Assembly: GCF_024323335.1 (NCBI RefSeq)
Contig: NC_066579.1
Coordinates: 4,727,001 to 4,791,000, forward strand
Length of the DNA stretch: 64,000 nucleotides
Direction: 5' to 3'
Source of the DNA: Lathyrus oleraceus
Lineage: Eukaryota > Streptophyta > Magnoliopsida > Fabales > Fabaceae
The notes beneath the pieces were generated by a model, which searched no databases, was not told where the DNA came from, and saw nothing but the letters and a program-made list of their open reading frames with translations. Below are positions 1 through 13,036 of the stretch, one piece after another (position 1 is the first letter of the stretch; each line of letters opens with the position of its first letter). Position numbers and translations under genes: made by a program.

Positions 1-69
1 TGCTAGTAATTTGCTTGAACTCTCGTTGTTTCATTAGTTTTGTAATTCGTAGATTATATATTTTAACAG

Positions 70-780
70 GTTCAGCCAGTTTTAGTCAATCAGGTAATGT
101 CAGAAGGCGCATACATCTTATTCTACACAAGGTAAAGACTTAGTTGCTTTCGCAGTTGTTTATAATTTGTTTCCTTTATCTAACGAGACCGGTGCTTATG
201 CTTATTTTATTGCATGCTCTGTATATATGCTTACTTCAGGTCCTGTCCCCGTCCTCCGGTAGAATTAACCGGGAAACCCGTACATCAATCAGTGCCCGAT
301 ACCTCAAAGCTCCATCCATCAGAAACACAGAAACCTTCTAAACCAGGACATAGCCGACACGTCAGCCAAAGTTTCATCTCCGAGCCTTCACCGAATACCA
401 GGCCAGAAACCACGACTGCTCACCTCATCGACACCTCTAACGGCCTTCTTAAAAGAAGCACAAATAGAAACGTCCATCCAGTAATACAAACTTACGCCGA
501 AAACGTCAGGCACGAGTTCTCAGATGCGACCACATCGAGCGACTGGTCCATTTTCACAAGCTCAGACGAGGCTTCTTTCACAACCGAGAGTACCAGGGAC
601 TCCTTCAGCACTGTAGACTACGGCGATTCCTCTTCCATCATGGATCCAATTTCATCTCTCTTCAATTACACACCAGAAAACAACTATATGAAGATTTCAC
701 ATACTAGGCCACTAACAAGGTTCTTCCCTAAGAAAGGCCACATTGAAAGAGTGCAGAAAACAACTATATGGGAATCCTAA
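70..780 (+). CDS. Ubiquitin carboxyl-terminal hydrolase (UBP/USP family), 3'-terminal two exons, partial
   Basis: These are the last two exons of a cysteine protease that removes ubiquitin from proteins. Exon 70-131 follows an acceptor (ttttaacag) and ends at a GT donor at 132. The 108-bp intron ends in cttcag at 239, and exon 240-780 runs to a TAA stop. The splice joins one codon across the intron. The first exon ends with the motif GAYILFYTR, which matches the GAYxLxYxR end of the USP catalytic domain, and the next exon opens with SCPRPP, as I recall from plant UBP15-19-type enzymes. The rest of the last exon is a Ser/Thr-rich tail with SDEASFTTESTRDSFSTVDY, probably disordered. The N-terminal MYND finger, the catalytic Cys box and most of the His box lie upstream of the window. 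The UBP15-19 subgroup is inferred from memory of the family; the USP assignment is firmer. This is the only host gene I can support here. Confidence 0.8.
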
Positions 781-1376
781 TTCCTAACTGGTTGAGTATG
801 ATTAGAATGGAGTAGGTGCTATGCCTCAAAATTTTCAATATTTAGTTGATTGAGGCATATACTAGTAGCTATTTTAAGCACATATGTATTTTATTTTTTT
901 AATTTTAATTGATAATTGTAAAGATGACAGTAGCAGTGTTCCTCTGATTATCTATGCCTCAAAGTTACGCACTCATTGCGGTCGCCGCATATCGGAAATG
1001 TGAGTTGTCTGATCTCTATCTAACGGCTAATATTGGCCGACTGCAATAGTTGCGTTATTATGCGGCTGTAATGAATCCAGGTCCATAAGTAAATTGTTTT
1101 TGAGATTCATGCTTGTGTGAAACCAGTCAATGTTAGCAATATACTAGCTTTCAAGGAAGCAAGTTCCACCACAACAGTTGAGATAGTTTGTTATTGAGTT
1201 ACATTCAAATCTGAATTTCAATACAAATATGTTGTTCAGATTCCAACAGGGTTAGATCCTTAATTTTTTTGAATTTTCAAAATTACCAATTTCGTCTCGT
1301 TCGGATAGTATCATTTAGAGTTTAGACCAACTACCAAATTTGCAAATTATGGTAGTTTAAGTATGAACATCGTAGA

Positions 1377-1378
<2 letters not shown>
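781..1378 (+). other. 3' UTR and downstream flank of the UBP gene
   Basis: Non-coding, moderately AT-rich sequence after the UBP stop codon. The first 100-200 bases are presumably 3' UTR. No unambiguous polyadenylation site was picked, and no second gene is visible before the TA tract. Confidence 0.4.
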
Positions 1379-2006
<628 letters not shown>

Positions 2007-2029
2007 ATCCCTCCGTTAAACCTGACACC

Positions 2030-2390
2030 TTCATTGCGTATGAAAAGACAATATTACTTTTGCAAAATTACTTAGTTCATGGAGGATTCCTTGGAGGACA
2101 TGTAGAAGGAGTTTACCTTCAACAGGAGCGTACACCTTCGTATGTCTTGGCTTCGGAAGACGTACGACGAGCTTGTAGCGGTTGGGAGTTATGAGACTGT
2201 CGCTAGGGTTCAGCATCCACCGCAGTGTGAGGATGGTTACTTAGAATGGTACCTCACTGCATCACACCCTCACATCATTCCATCTATCGAGGATACAAGT
2301 GATGCTGGGCCTTCTGATGTTGGGGTAACTATTGATGACGTGCCGCCGCCGCCTCCTACAGCTGATTCCGATGATCAACATCGCCTTTAG
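2030..2390 (+). pseudogene. Plant mobile domain (PMD / MAIN-like) gene fragment
   Basis: The frame ending at 2390 carries LRMSWLRKTYDEL, then a jump to YLEWYLTASHPHIIP, followed by a Pro-rich tail. These resemble the inner helix and the C-terminal Y(L/I)xWYxxxSHP box of plant mobile domain proteins, a family of transposon-derived aminotransferase-like proteins in legumes. The usual region between the two motifs is missing, and a TAG interrupts the frame at about 2100, so this is a deleted, dead copy. No CCHC or DDE motif is present. It lies 640 bp upstream of a MuDR-type fragment on the opposite strand. PMD genes are often carried by Mutator-like elements, so both pieces may come from one dead transposon. 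The family call rests on remembered motifs. Confidence 0.45.
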
Positions 2391-2689
2391 ATGATTGCAG
2401 TTATTATGGATAACCTCATGAGTTTGGTGAACCCAGATGGTGAGATTTATACTGGATTAACTCGGGCTGCACACATAGTCCGTGGGGGGCCTATTTAGAC
2501 ATCTTTTATATATTATGTGTATATTACTCAGACATCTTCATTAAAAACTTTTTTGTTAGATAATATTTTTGATCTTCCATTCGTTCTACATCAACATAAA
2601 CTAATATTTGATAAACGGTTACATAACTTAAACATAACTTAAAAACGGTGATAAATAAGAAAACCTAGAGACTACCCGATGATTCTGGT

Positions 2690-2999
2690 TGTTTCAACAT
2701 CTCATTATATCGTCGACAAACCTTGAAATCTTAGCATCCAACTCGACGACCCCTTTGTTATCCTATGTCGAAATAATCTCCATATATCTTTCACATCTTC
2801 ATCCGTCTTCAACTCAACAAGATTGTATTTCACACTCCCCGTCAGTATCAATCAAATCTTCATGAAATTCGATCTTTCTCACCTTCCTATTTTCGGCATT
2901 GGGTAACAATTCATTCAACTTAGATGTCAAGCCGACGAGAGATGTGGTGTCATCTAGAAGTCGAAAATCTACAGAAGGTGATGCTCCGTTGAAGTACAC
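2690..2999 (-). pseudogene. Mutator-like transposase N-terminal fragment
   Basis: Read on the minus strand, the frame from 2999 has the pattern LVGLTSKLNELLPNAENRKV then KIEFHEDLID, matching the N-terminal region ahead of the MuDR DBD domain in many legume MULE transposases (LKxKLNxLLPxxxNRRVxKIEYRxPSIDxDG). A stop ends the frame at 2814. Further plausible coding resemblance runs down to about 2690, where an acidic ELKTDED-like stretch precedes a WxxF-like motif. No SWIM zinc finger or DDE catalytic residues remain. Fragment only; no terminal inverted repeats were found by eye. Confidence 0.45.
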
Positions 3000-3002
3000 T
3001 TC

Positions 3003-5511
3003 TGCCTAATAAAAAATTGAGCAAGAGACATTTTTTGAGATGTTTTTATTAAACAACATGTCGCTCTCTATTTATACAACTTTTCATTTACTATGAACCA
3101 CACAAAACTGTCGATGCAATCACAACCATTCAAATCTCTTGGCAAAATCCCGAGAGTTTAGAATTTCAAACAAATAACACTATCAAAATTTTTACTTTGG
3201 TTGAAATTTCCGGTATCAACTTGCAAATTTTAAATTTCCGGAATTATTTGAAACATACTGGAAAATTTGAAATTTTTTGTATACTGAAAATTTTGTCCTT
3301 ACCAAAAACTTTATTTTTGTCTATCGGAAATTTCAAACATAAATTTTAAGAGATTAAAGGTAATACACGGTTAGTGTAAACTAATTTTACATCATCATTC
3401 ATTAGAATTATAACATTTTGCCATGTCATACCAGTATTTTAAAATTAAACGTGTGATTTGACAATATACACATTCGTGATTGATTGACGATATAAAAATA
3501 TTTTATACTATCAGCGTATATTCTTTTTTCTTTAAATTTTATTCAAAATTCAATCAAGAACAATTTTGATAATATAAAAGTACGGGGATGTCAGATTTTA
3601 ACGAAGGATTCCCAAGTTAAATGTTTCCTCAATAGGAAGACCATTCATTGGCCCATGTCCAGCTTGCAAGTTTCTTGTGCTTAAGTATATATATTCAACA
3701 AGTTGCTTGTTTGAAAAATGACTAAAGCGATCTTTGATTCAAAATGTCATTTAAAATGCTGCTGAAATTCCCAGTTATTTTATTTAGAGTTCTTATTGGA
3801 CCGGTGCTTCTATATTTGTTTCATACCACTATGTACTAATTTATAAGAAAAATAAATGATAAGAAAAAAATATCAATTTTTATTTTATTTATTATAAAAA
3901 ATTTACTTTTTTCAATGCAAAGTTAATTAAATTATATTTAATTTAGTTTCTCTCTATTTTTTCATTAAAACTACATATCAAAATTATTTTTACATCTTAT
4001 CCTAAAACATATTCTAAAAAGATAAAAATTTAAAGGATTAAATATACGACATTGACGAGGTTCACTTTATCTATGTAATATCTTTTTTTTAGACTCCTCT
4101 ATAATAATTTTTTTTATTATCCTAAACATACAATTTAAACACTAAATCTGAAGGATAAACAAAAATATATATATTGCAGGGGTAATTTTTGCATTTAAGG
4201 GATAAAAAATACAAAATTTTAACATTTTAAAAGGATCCAACTTTTTTTACATGATGGTAAATCGAATTTGGCTAACATTCATATAATTAATCCTTTAAAT
4301 TTTCTTATAAATATAAAATATTAAATTTTACTTATAAATTAGTTCGGAGAGACATTATATAATTCATGAAAATTTATCTCCCACCCTTACACTTTAACCC
4401 GACATCTACGGTATTTTTATTTTGACAAAAATGACATTTTTATTATTTATCTATCCAAAAATTATGTTTGGTCAAGTTTTTTTTTTATATTAGAGGTGTA
4501 AAAATAAAAAAATCTAATAGTTATAGGATAAAAAAATTCGTAAATAGTAAAAATTATGCAACTTTATCAGATATTTAAAATATCTATATGAGTTTTTACG
4601 AGATTTTTTTTTTAAATTCGGTATTTTTTAGAAAATTATTACATTTTTACTGATTTTTTATATTTTAAATCCAATACATTTATACTATATTCTCAAAATA
4701 TCTGGAATTTCTGAGAATTTTATATCTAATTTTTTAAAATTTGGTACATTTTTATCCAATTTTTTTCCTTAAAAAAACTGTTATTTATGGGAAATCCTAT
4801 ATTCCGGTATATCAACTTTTTTGATCTCGTATATAAAATAAGGTATTTCAGAATCTTTATTTGTACATCCTGTCGTATGATTTATTTATAGATTCTACGT
4901 AATTTTTCATCAATAACACTATATATTTTGCTTTACTTTGACAATTTATTTATTATATATTTTAAATAACAAATATTTTTCTTCGAAGCACAATTCATTG
5001 GTAAATAATATGATATTATTGTTATTATTTTTTATTCAGCTACCACAATACGATCAAAGAAAGAAAAGATAAATTGATTATGAGTTAAAAAACCATGAGA
5101 AATAGCTTATGCGGGATATACAAGATAATGAAAAAAAAATTAAGAAATCAAAATAATGTATTTTATCAATTTTTTTAATAATATCTGCCATTTCTTCAAA
5201 TAAATTAAAAAGATTTAATATTTCTTTACAATATCCTATATTTCTTTAAATAAACTTTAAAAATTCGATATTATGTTAAAAAGTTCGGTATTTGATGGAA
5301 CTTTTAAAAAAATCAAAAATATTAAACAAGAGCAAAATAATAAAAGCATAATTCATGTGGAAGTGTAAATTAAAGCATGGGGTGACCGGTTAAACTCACA
5401 TCATTCATCTACTTGTCAAAATTTTAGTACGCTAAGATATAGGTATGATTGTGCTTGGACTCTCATTATTTGAGTTAGTTTTAAAAAGACATTAAAATCT
5501 ATAATAGAGAA
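3003..5511. other. AT-rich intergenic DNA, nothing recognised
   Basis: About 2.5 kb of low-complexity AT-rich sequence with many short poly-A and poly-T runs. No open frame longer than 60 codons is convincing, and no LTR ends, tRNA or repeat array was seen. Confidence 0.6.
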
Positions 5512-5748
5512 CTCCCTCCCTTCCTTTTTAAATATTATTTTTAGAATTTTTTTATTTTTTAAATGTCATTTTAAAGTTTAATGAAGTATTATCAAAATTA
5601 CTCTTAATCATTTATTATATAAAAAGAAAAAAATTAGATAAATTATTAAAAAGTTAAAGGTATTATAAAAAAAAATATTATTTAAAAAATAATAATTTGT
5701 CTTGATATATGTAAAAATAAAAAAATGACATTTAAAAAAAATAGAGAT
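5512..5748. mobile_element. Degenerate Stowaway-like MITE
   Basis: The left end starts CTCCCTCCCTTCC followed by a T-rich stretch and AAATGTCATTTT. The right end, read on the minus strand, is CTCTATTTTTTTTAAATGTC followed by a T-rich run and ATATATCAAGACAA. The two ends are imperfect inverted copies and resemble the CTCCCTCCGTCC termini of plant Stowaway/Tc1-Mariner MITEs. The expected TA target duplication is not clean. No coding capacity; size about 240 bp is normal for the class. Confidence 0.45.
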
Positions 5749-6225
5749 AATATCAAATCAGATTAAAAATGTTAAATATGTCAAATTTGACCTAAAACCT
5801 AGGAAAGATGGAATGGTGGATATTGGTCTAGTAATGGTTTTTATGTTGAATTTTGTGGAAGATGACAATGCAAAGTTGAACCCATGACTTAATTCTTGTT
5901 AATATGATGTATTGTAATCTTGTCTATTGAAATTAATTAATTTAATAAATGATAATTTTATTTTATTGTATATTATTTATATAAATTTTATGATTAATAT
6001 ATGAGTAGTTTTGGGTTGACGCTACCACAACAATGTTGAGAATGTAACAAATATGAGTAGTGTGGGTAATATTTTTATATAAGTGAGAGAATCCACCCAC
6101 CTATTACCTTAAGGTTATGAGTGAATATGTGTTGTGTCTCTCACAAAGGTGTTTTTCTAAAAGTAAATTCCACAAATGTTCAATGATCTTTAGTGAAAAA
6201 CTCCCCTAACACTTGAGGAGGAGTG
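5749..6225. other. Non-coding; possible 3' end of an older copia element
   Basis: No coding sequence. Near the end, a purine-rich stretch cttgaggaggag directly precedes TGTTAAG at 6226, which looks like a Ty1/copia polypurine tract next to an LTR start. The call is tentative. Confidence 0.3.
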
Positions 6226-7145
6226 TTAAGAATAACAAGTCAAGTGTGAGTTGGAGTTCCAAATTGGTTATAAATGTGGAGTCGTTCCTTGTTATGGTTC
6301 GAAGTGATTTTGATTTGTTTACCTTGAAAAAGCTATTATGTTTGATGTGATTTTTGCAGGGAGTTGTTGGTACGTGGATTGGTTCGTGTTGGCGACGATT
6401 CATTCACCATTAATTAAAGTTTAAGGAGACTCACACAATACCTTTCTTTTGTTATCTGATTTCGTTCTTGTTCGCTGGTTCATCAGGTAACGTCTTATTA
6501 TGTGTTCTTTTACTTCTTTGAGACAATTATTGTAATAGTTATATTCTATTTAGAATGCTAACTACTTTTGATATGGTTTAACTGAGTCAAATTTTGCTTC
6601 CTTAGTATTTTGTATTATCTTTTATTTATTTTTAATATATTAGTGGTTTATTAAAAAAAACTATGGTGAGACCACTTTTTAAGATGATAACGGGTTTTGT
6701 TAAATGCCAAAATAAACTTAACAATGTTTGTAGGGGGTACTTGAGAACTTATGCACGCCATATCAGAGTAATTGAGCTACTCGCGGCGTTATACGGAGGT
6801 GCTCCGACGGTCGGCATGCAGCAACTTAATTTTAATTATTGATCTTGGTTTTGATTGTTGATTAAAGTTTGAATTTCGAATTCGAAATATGCAACACTTC
6901 ATAAAGTGGTGCATAATGTAATCATAGGCGAACACTTGCAAATTTACGCTGAAAAAATGTTGTTTCATCAAGAGTTGCAATCTTGTGAAACAACACATGT
7001 ATGACCTATAAATACATTATTCAATACTCGGAAATCATTACAAAAAACCGTGCATCCTCTTCACATAATTCCCAACACTCTTCTCTGCATTCAAATTTTC
7101 ACCAGTCTTGTGCAGATTCGATTAGAATGCTAAGTTATCTTGGTT
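6226..7145 (+). repeat. LTR/leader remnant of the older Tork-like copia element
   Basis: This is the DNA immediately left of the SIRE element. Its continuation on the right side of that insertion (from 16240) runs into a copia gag start, so this side should be the LTR and leader of the same older element. It contains a TATA-like box in CCTATAAATAC at about 7005-7015, suitable for an LTR promoter. The start at TGTTAAG 6226 is a guess; no primer-binding site was found between here and the gag. Confidence 0.4.
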
Positions 7146-7150
7146 ATTCT
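7146..7150. repeat. Target-site duplication ATTCT, left copy
   Basis: ATTCT directly abuts the 5' LTR start TGTAGAAGC and is repeated at 16240-16244 next to the 3' LTR end. A 5-bp duplication is standard for Ty1/copia integration. Confidence 0.93.
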
Positions 7151-8272
7151 TGTAGAAGCAAGCTTCAATCCAAGAAGTATTTTGATGAAGACAACATGCA
7201 TCAATGCAAAAAGAGAAGAGCTTCAAAGATAATTCAAGCATCAAAGTGATCAAGCCACATACGCATGAGGAACTTTTTGATCAAGCTCCTTTTTCAAGTC
7301 AACCGTTTGCAAGATTGTTGATTCACTTCTTAGGTATATCTAACTCACTCTTAGATTAGTATACAAGTGTTCAACAATCATGATCTGCATTTGCTTTTTT
7401 AAACATAACCATTTGTTAACACATTGAAATGCAAGACACAATTTTCTTAAAGTTTTTTTCTGCATTTCAACAGTGTTAACCGGTTAACCATATGGGTTAA
7501 CCGGTTACAACCCAGTTTTTTTGAAATCCTTTGTGTTAACGTTGTATGCGTTAACCGGTTAACCCATTTGGTTAACCGTTAACACTGTTCGTTGCAGTGA
7601 AAATGTTTTTGAAAAATTATATCTTTTCATCAATGTTTATGGAGAAAATGATACCTCTTTGAAAAGGTGTTTTGGCAATATAAATTCTTAAATTTTCAAA
7701 AATGAATTTTTCACCTCCAAGAATTTTCATACAAACTTAAGATAATCACTCTTTCATATTTCTTCAATAATTTTTAAAAGTGTTCATAATCAAAGTTTCA
7801 TCTCATTCTATTTCTTGAACACTTGTATATTATTCATTGAGTGAATTATTTATCTAAGGAGAAGATCAATCAAGAGAAGATTGATAATACTACACTTTGT
7901 TAATATCTTCAAAAGATTTATTTCTGTTTGACTTGTGATCCAGGATTGTTGGACACAAGGGTTGGTGTTGAAGAGGATTGTTCTTCATACACTTGTTTAC
8001 CTATAGGTTAGATAGTAGGCATCACCGTTGGTGTGAATAGGCTGTACCATAATTCTAACTATAGTGAAATCTCTTTCGTGTGGAAAGGGGAGTGGATGTA
8101 CCTTCGGATTGTGAAGGGAACCACTATAATTTCCGGTGTCTTTTTACTTTCCGCAATTTATCTTTCCGCACTTAAACGTAAAATAACCAAAAACCAGAAA
8201 CAAGTTCGAAGATTTTTTAACCACCTAATTCACCCCCCCCCCCCCCCCTCTTAGGCGCATTTACAACTTACA
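7151..8272 (+). repeat. SIRE 5' LTR
   Basis: It begins TGTAGAAGCAAGC and ends CAACTTACA, matching the 3' LTR throughout. It holds four or more TTAACCGGTTAA-like palindromes (7474-7585) and a run of 16 C at 8233-8248, where the 3' LTR has 7. A motif GATTGTGAAGGGAACCA near 8110 is shared with the 18.6 kb and 27.6 kb repeats. Confidence 0.95.
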
Positions 8273-8273
8273 A

Positions 8274-8286
8274 TTGGCATCAGAGC
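8274..8286 (+). promoter_or_regulatory. Primer-binding site, initiator tRNA-Met type
   Basis: TTGGCATCAGAGC lies two bases after the LTR end. It matches the plant copia primer site TGGTATCAGAGC with C in place of T. The same variant occurs in the mini-copia at 23837-23849. Confidence 0.85.
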
Positions 8287-8319
8287 AAGTTATAGGTAAC
8301 TTGTTCCTAGAGATCCAGC

Positions 8320-9952
8320 ATGGCTTCCGCAAGCATAAATCCGGTTTTCAAAGACGGTGGAAGTAGCAACAAGCCCCCACTCTTCTCCGGAGAATATTTC
8401 GATTTCTGGAAAATCAGAATGAAGGCACATCTTGAAGCCCAAGGGGAAGGTTTATGGGAAGCAGTTGAAGAAGGTCCACACAAACCGGTAAATGTGGTGA
8501 ATGGAGTTGGTACCCCAAAGTTGAAAAACACTTATGACGAAGATGATAAGAAAAGGATTCTAAATGAGAAGAAGGCAATCAACATACTCCAAAGCGCTCT
8601 TAGTATAGACGAGTTCTTCCGTATATCTCAATGTAAATCGGCAAAGGAGATTTGGGACACCTTGGTTGAAACACATGAAGGAACCACCGAAGTGAAGAGA
8701 TCGAGGCTAAACACTCTAAGTCAAGAATATGAGATGTTCCGCATGTAGCCCGGTGAATCTATAGTTGCCTTACAAAAGAGATTCGTCCATCTAACAAATC
8801 ACTTGATCGCTCTGGGTAAAACTTTCACTAATGATGATCTCAACCTGAAAGTCCTAAGATCTTTGACAAGAGAATGGCAACCGAAAGTGACCGCTATTTC
8901 GGAAAAGAAGAGTCTCTCAACGATGACATCCGCGTCTTTATTTGGAAAACTTCAAGAACACGAATTGGAACTTGGAAGGCTCGAGAAGCACGAAAGTCAA
9001 GAAAAGAAGTCCAAGGGAATTGCCTTGAAGGTTGATTCAAAAAGGGACAAAGATGATGAGACGTCCGAAGATGAGAGCTTTATGCTTCTTGTAAAGAAGC
9101 TTGGTAAGTTTTTTAATAAAAATAAAAATTCCTCTTATCCTAAAAGAAAAACCATTTCGGAAAAAGGAAGCATCCACATCAATGCAAGACGTCACGTGTT
9201 ATGAATGTGGACAGCAAGGTCACATAAAGCCGGACTGCCCAAAACTTGCAAAGAAAGGAGGATTCAAAGGCAAGAAGGAATTCAAAAACAAAAAGGCTTA
9301 CGTCGCTTGGGACGATAATGAGATCAGTTCATCTTCGGAATCGGAAAGCGATGAATGTGCGAACATGGCTCTTATGGCTTCACATCACTCCGATGAAGAA
9401 ATCGATGAGGTTAGTAGCAATTTTTCTGTTTATGACAACGACGCACAAGATGTTATAAATGAACTCTTAAAAGAATGCAAGACATTGTATACAAGTATTT
9501 CATCCCAAAAGAAACAAATTTCATCCTTAGAAGAAAAAAATACTGCTTTGGAAAAATATATTGAAAATGGAAAAATTGGGTTGGAAGAAATTCTTAAGCA
9601 CCAAAGGTATTCTAATGATAAAAGTTGATTAGGATATTCTAAGTTTTCTAAACCAAGCACAAATAAGACCATTTTTGTTAAAGCAAGTGAACAAGTTGCT
9701 AAAGAGAAAGTAAACAATTCTAAAAATATGCATCAAAGTCATAAAAAGAAAATGATTGCTAAGAAGAAGAATTATGTTCCTAGATATAGAAGTGATTTTC
9801 AACCTACTTGCTTTTATTGTGGAATCAAATGGCACACACCTAATGCTTGTTATGTGCGAAACTTTAGCGTTCCAAAAGGGCATTATGTGTGGGTTAAAAA
9901 GGGTACTAACTACCAAGGACCCAAAGCAATTTGGGTACCTAACAAAACTTGA
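8320..9952 (+). pseudogene. SIRE gag, broken
   Basis: Encodes the capsid/nucleocapsid polyprotein of the SIRE element. The start MASASINPVF follows the primer site by 33 bp. The first part has the copia gag pattern FSGEYFDFWKIRMKAHLE. A CCHC zinc knuckle, CYECGQQGHIKPDCP, is at about 9197-9241, followed by an acidic Ser-rich stretch, a predicted coiled coil (about 9450-9600), and a second Cys/His motif, CFYCGIKWHTPNAC, at about 9810. Defects visible: TAG at 8746-8748 after FRM, a frameshift between about 9110 and 9190 in an A-rich run, TGA at 9626-9628, and TGA at 9950-9952. Downstream frames keep the family pattern, so these are recent lesions in a once-functional gene. Confidence 0.88.
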
Positions 9953-9984
9953 TTTTGTTTTGTAGGTATGCTTGAAGACAACCT

Positions 9985-10849
9985 CGAATCAATGGTATCT
10001 TGATAGCGGTTGTTCAAAGCATATGACGGGCGATATCGACAAATTTTCACATCTATCTTTAAAGGCCAAAGGATATGTTACATACGGTGATGACACCAAA
10101 GGAAGATCCTTGGAGTAGGAACCATTGGAGCACCTCCTTTTACCATCATCGAAGATGTCCTTTATGTTGAAGGCCTAAAGCACAACCTTCTTAGCATAAG
10201 TCAATTGTGTGACAAAGGGTTCCGGATCAACTTCTCAAAAGATGAATGTGTGATAGAGCATGAAGTCACCCATGACATTTTGCTAAAAGGTAAAGGGTTA
10301 ATAATATTTTATGACTTCTTTTGATGACTCTTCCTTGAAGGTAAAGTGCTTAATGACAAACAACAACGAGGCTTGGCTATGGCATAAAAGATTCGCTCAT
10401 ATACACATGGAGCACATGAACAAATTAATAAAGCATGATCTTGTTGTTGGTCTTCCAAAGATTAAGTTCATCAAGGATAAGCTGTGTGACGCATGCCAAA
10501 AGGGAAAGCAAACCAAGACAACTTTCAAACCAAGAATGTTGTATCTTCGTCGAGGCCACTTCAACTCTTGCACATGGATCTCTTCGGTCCATCAAGAACG
10601 AAAAGTTTCGGAGGTAATGTTTACGGTTTAGTAATTGTTGATGACTTCTCTAGATATACGTGGACTTTGTTTCTTGTGCAGAAAAGCGATGCTTTCAAGG
10701 CTTTCAAAAAATATGCGAAACAAATTCAGAATGAGAAGTCTCTCTCAATAACCTCCATAAGAAGTGACCACGGGGGAGAATTTCAAAACACATTCTTTGA
10801 AGAATTTTGCGAAAAGCACGAAATTTCCCACAACTTCTCCGCACCATGA
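9985..10849 (+). pseudogene. SIRE protease and integrase N-terminal half, broken
   Basis: The aspartic protease active site is visible as WYLDSGCSKHMTGD at about 9992-10033. The frame breaks near 10110 and is picked up again further on. The integrase zinc-binding HHCC motif follows (LWHKRFAH at about 10378, then CDACQKGK at about 10486), with another frame change between the frame that starts at 10311 and the frame ending at 10849. The catalytic core shows MDLFGP at about 10572 and SDHGGEF at about 10762. A TGA at 10847-10849 interrupts the core just before the catalytic Glu of NGVVERKN. The sequence context suggests that TGA arose from a CGA arginine codon by a C-to-T change. Confidence 0.85.
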
Positions 10850-10891
10850 ACACCACAACAAAACGGTGTCGTAGAGAGAAAGAATAGATCC

Positions 10892-13036
10892 TTGGTGGAA
10901 CTCGCAAGAACAATGCTCAGTGACTCCAACCTTCCTAAATATTTTTGGGCGGACGCAGTTAGCACAACATGCTTTGTTAGCAACCGGGTCAACATTCGGC
11001 CGATTCTCAAAAAGACTCCGTATGAGCTTTTCAAAGGAAGGAAGCCTAATATATCTTTCTTTCACATCTTTGGGTGCAAATGTTTTGTCCTCAACAATGG
11101 AAAGGACAACCTTGGTAAGTTTGATGAGAAATCCGACGAAGGTATCTTCCTTGGCTACTCCCTATCTAGTAAGGCATTTAGAATTTTCAATAAAATAACT
11201 CTTACTATTGAAGAATCAACGCATGTATGCTTTGATGAAACTAACCCCTCGAAAGAGGATAACTTTGTTGTTGATGACGATGATGATATAATAGATGTGT
11301 CACAAAAGGAACTTTCAAATGTTCAATCAATTCCACAAGGAGATGGCTCACCAATCATTGAAGAACATCATGATCTACCGAAAGAATGGAAAACTCATAG
11401 AGATCACCCGATCGATAAAGTTATTGGTGATATTAGCCAAGGCGTTGCAACACGACTAAATATCAAAGATGCTTGTCTCAACATGTCTTTTGTATCTCAA
11501 ATAGAACCAACCAAAGTCGATGAAGCCTTAGGCGACGATAAATGGATAGTAGCAATGCAAGAAGAACTCAACCAATTCGAAAGAAATCAAGTTTGGAGTC
11601 TTGTACCAAGACCGGACAACAAGCACATCATAGGAACAAGATGGGTCTTCAAGAACAAACTTGATGAGAATGGGATCATAGCTCGTAACAAAGCAAGACT
11701 GGTCGCACAAGGATACAACCAACAAGAAGGAATTGATTTTGATGAAACGTTCGCTCCGGTAGCAAGGTTAGAAGCAATACGACTATTACTTGCTTTTGCT
11801 TGTTATATGAATTTTCAATTGTTTCAGATGGATGTCAAAAGCGCTTTCCTAAATGGCTATATCAATGAAGAAGTCTACGTCAAACAACCTCCGGGTTTTG
11901 AGGACTTCAAGAACCCTTCACATGTTTACAAGTTGAAGAAAGCACTATATGGTTTAAAGCAAGCACCAAGAGCGTGGTATGACCGCCTCAACAACTTTCT
12001 ATGTGAAAAGGGATTTGTAAAAGGAAAGGTTGACAAGACTTTGTTCATAAAGAAGATCAAGGGTAACACCTTATTGGCTCAAGTCTATGTCGACGACATC
12101 ATCTTCGGTTCAACAAACAAAGATCTTTGCGAAGAGTTTTCAATCATGATGCAAGGAGAATTCGAGATGTCCATGATGGGAAAATTGAACTATTTTCTTG
12201 GACTACAAATCAAGCAAACAAAGGATGGCATCTTCATCAACCAATCCAAGTATTGCAAGGAATTATTGAAAAGATTCGATATGGATAGTTGCAAAGTAAT
12301 GTCCACTCCTATGGGATCCGGAACGTACGTTGATCAAGATGAATCCGGAATGTCAATAGATATTACAAAATATCGAGGTATGATTGGTTCATTACTATAT
12401 TTGACGGCAAGCCGTCCTGACATTATGTTTAGTGTTTGTTTGTGTGCACGCTTTCAAGCAAACCCGAAGGAATCGCATCTCACCTCCGTGAAGAGGATTA
12501 TGAAATATCTCAAAGGAACAACGAACGTCGGACTATGGTATCCAAAAGGTAGTATATGCTCCTTGATTGGTTATTCTGACGCTGACTATGCAGGATGTAA
12601 GACCGATAGAAAAAGCACAAGTGGTACTTGTCACATTCTCGGGAATGCACTAGTGTCGTGGGCATGCAAGAAGCAAGCATGTGTCGCACTTAGCACGGCC
12701 GAAGCACAGTACATTGCAGCAGGCAGTTGTTGTGCACAAATTTTATGGCTTAAGCAACAACTTCTGGATTTTGGTGTAGACCTCGGCTGCATTCCTCTTC
12801 GATGCGATAACACAAGTGCCATCAACATCACAAAGAACCCGGTCATGCATTCAAGGACGAAGCACATAGATATCCGACATCATTTCCTTCGAGATCACAT
12901 GCTTAACGGAGATGTAGATGTTACGTTCGTGGATACACATAACCAACTCGCTGACATATTCACAAAACCATTGGCTAAAGAGCAATTCTTCAAGATTCGG
13001 CGAGAACTTGGTATTCTCAATGAAGGTGACATCTAA
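10892..13036 (+). CDS. SIRE integrase C-terminus, reverse transcriptase and RNase H, open frame
   Basis: An uninterrupted 714-codon frame, in the same frame as the segment before the TGA at 10847; the catalytic Glu of integrase lies just upstream at about 10870. It starts inside the integrase core at [22 protein letters not shown], continues through the [15 protein letters not shown] region, and then the RT domain: [39 protein letters not shown] and catalytic YVDD at residues about 399-402. RNase H follows with YSDADYAGC (about 560), STAEAQYIA (about 600) and CDNTSAIN (about 637). It ends [15 protein letters not shown] and a TAA stop, as usual for copia pol. The first Met is internal, so this is the surviving 3' part of pol rather than a separate gene. 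All catalytic residues of RT and RNase H that I can recognise are present. Confidence 0.9.
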   Translation: MVELARTMLSDSNLPKYFWADAVSTTCFVSNRVNIRPILKKTPYELFKGRKPNISFFHIFGCKCFVLNNGKDNLGKFDEKSDEGIFLGYSLSSKAFRIFNKITLTIEESTHVCFDETNPSKEDNFVVDDDDDIIDVSQKELSNVQSIPQGDGSPIIEEHHDLPKEWKTHRDHPIDKVIGDISQGVATRLNIKDACLNMSFVSQIEPTKVDEALGDDKWIVAMQEELNQFERNQVWSLVPRPDNKHIIGTRWVFKNKLDENGIIARNKARLVAQGYNQQEGIDFDETFAPVARLEAIRLLLAFACYMNFQLFQMDVKSAFLNGYINEEVYVKQPPGFEDFKNPSHVYKLKKALYGLKQAPRAWYDRLNNFLCEKGFVKGKVDKTLFIKKIKGNTLLAQVYVDDIIFGSTNKDLCEEFSIMMQGEFEMSMMGKLNYFLGLQIKQTKDGIFINQSKYCKELLKRFDMDSCKVMSTPMGSGTYVDQDESGMSIDITKYRGMIGSLLYLTASRPDIMFSVCLCARFQANPKESHLTSVKRIMKYLKGTTNVGLWYPKGSICSLIGYSDADYAGCKTDRKSTSGTCHILGNALVSWACKKQACVALSTAEAQYIAAGSCCAQILWLKQQLLDFGVDLGCIPLRCDNTSAINITKNPVMHSRTKHIDIRHHFLRDHMLNGDVDVTFVDTHNQLADIFTKPLAKEQFFKIRRELGILNEGDI

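Noticed and set aside
8033..8254. 73-codon frame at the 3' end of the SIRE LTR, also present in the other LTR
   Set aside because: It is duplicated only because the LTRs are copies; it ends in a poly-C translation and overlaps the transcribed R/U5 region, so it is not a likely protein.
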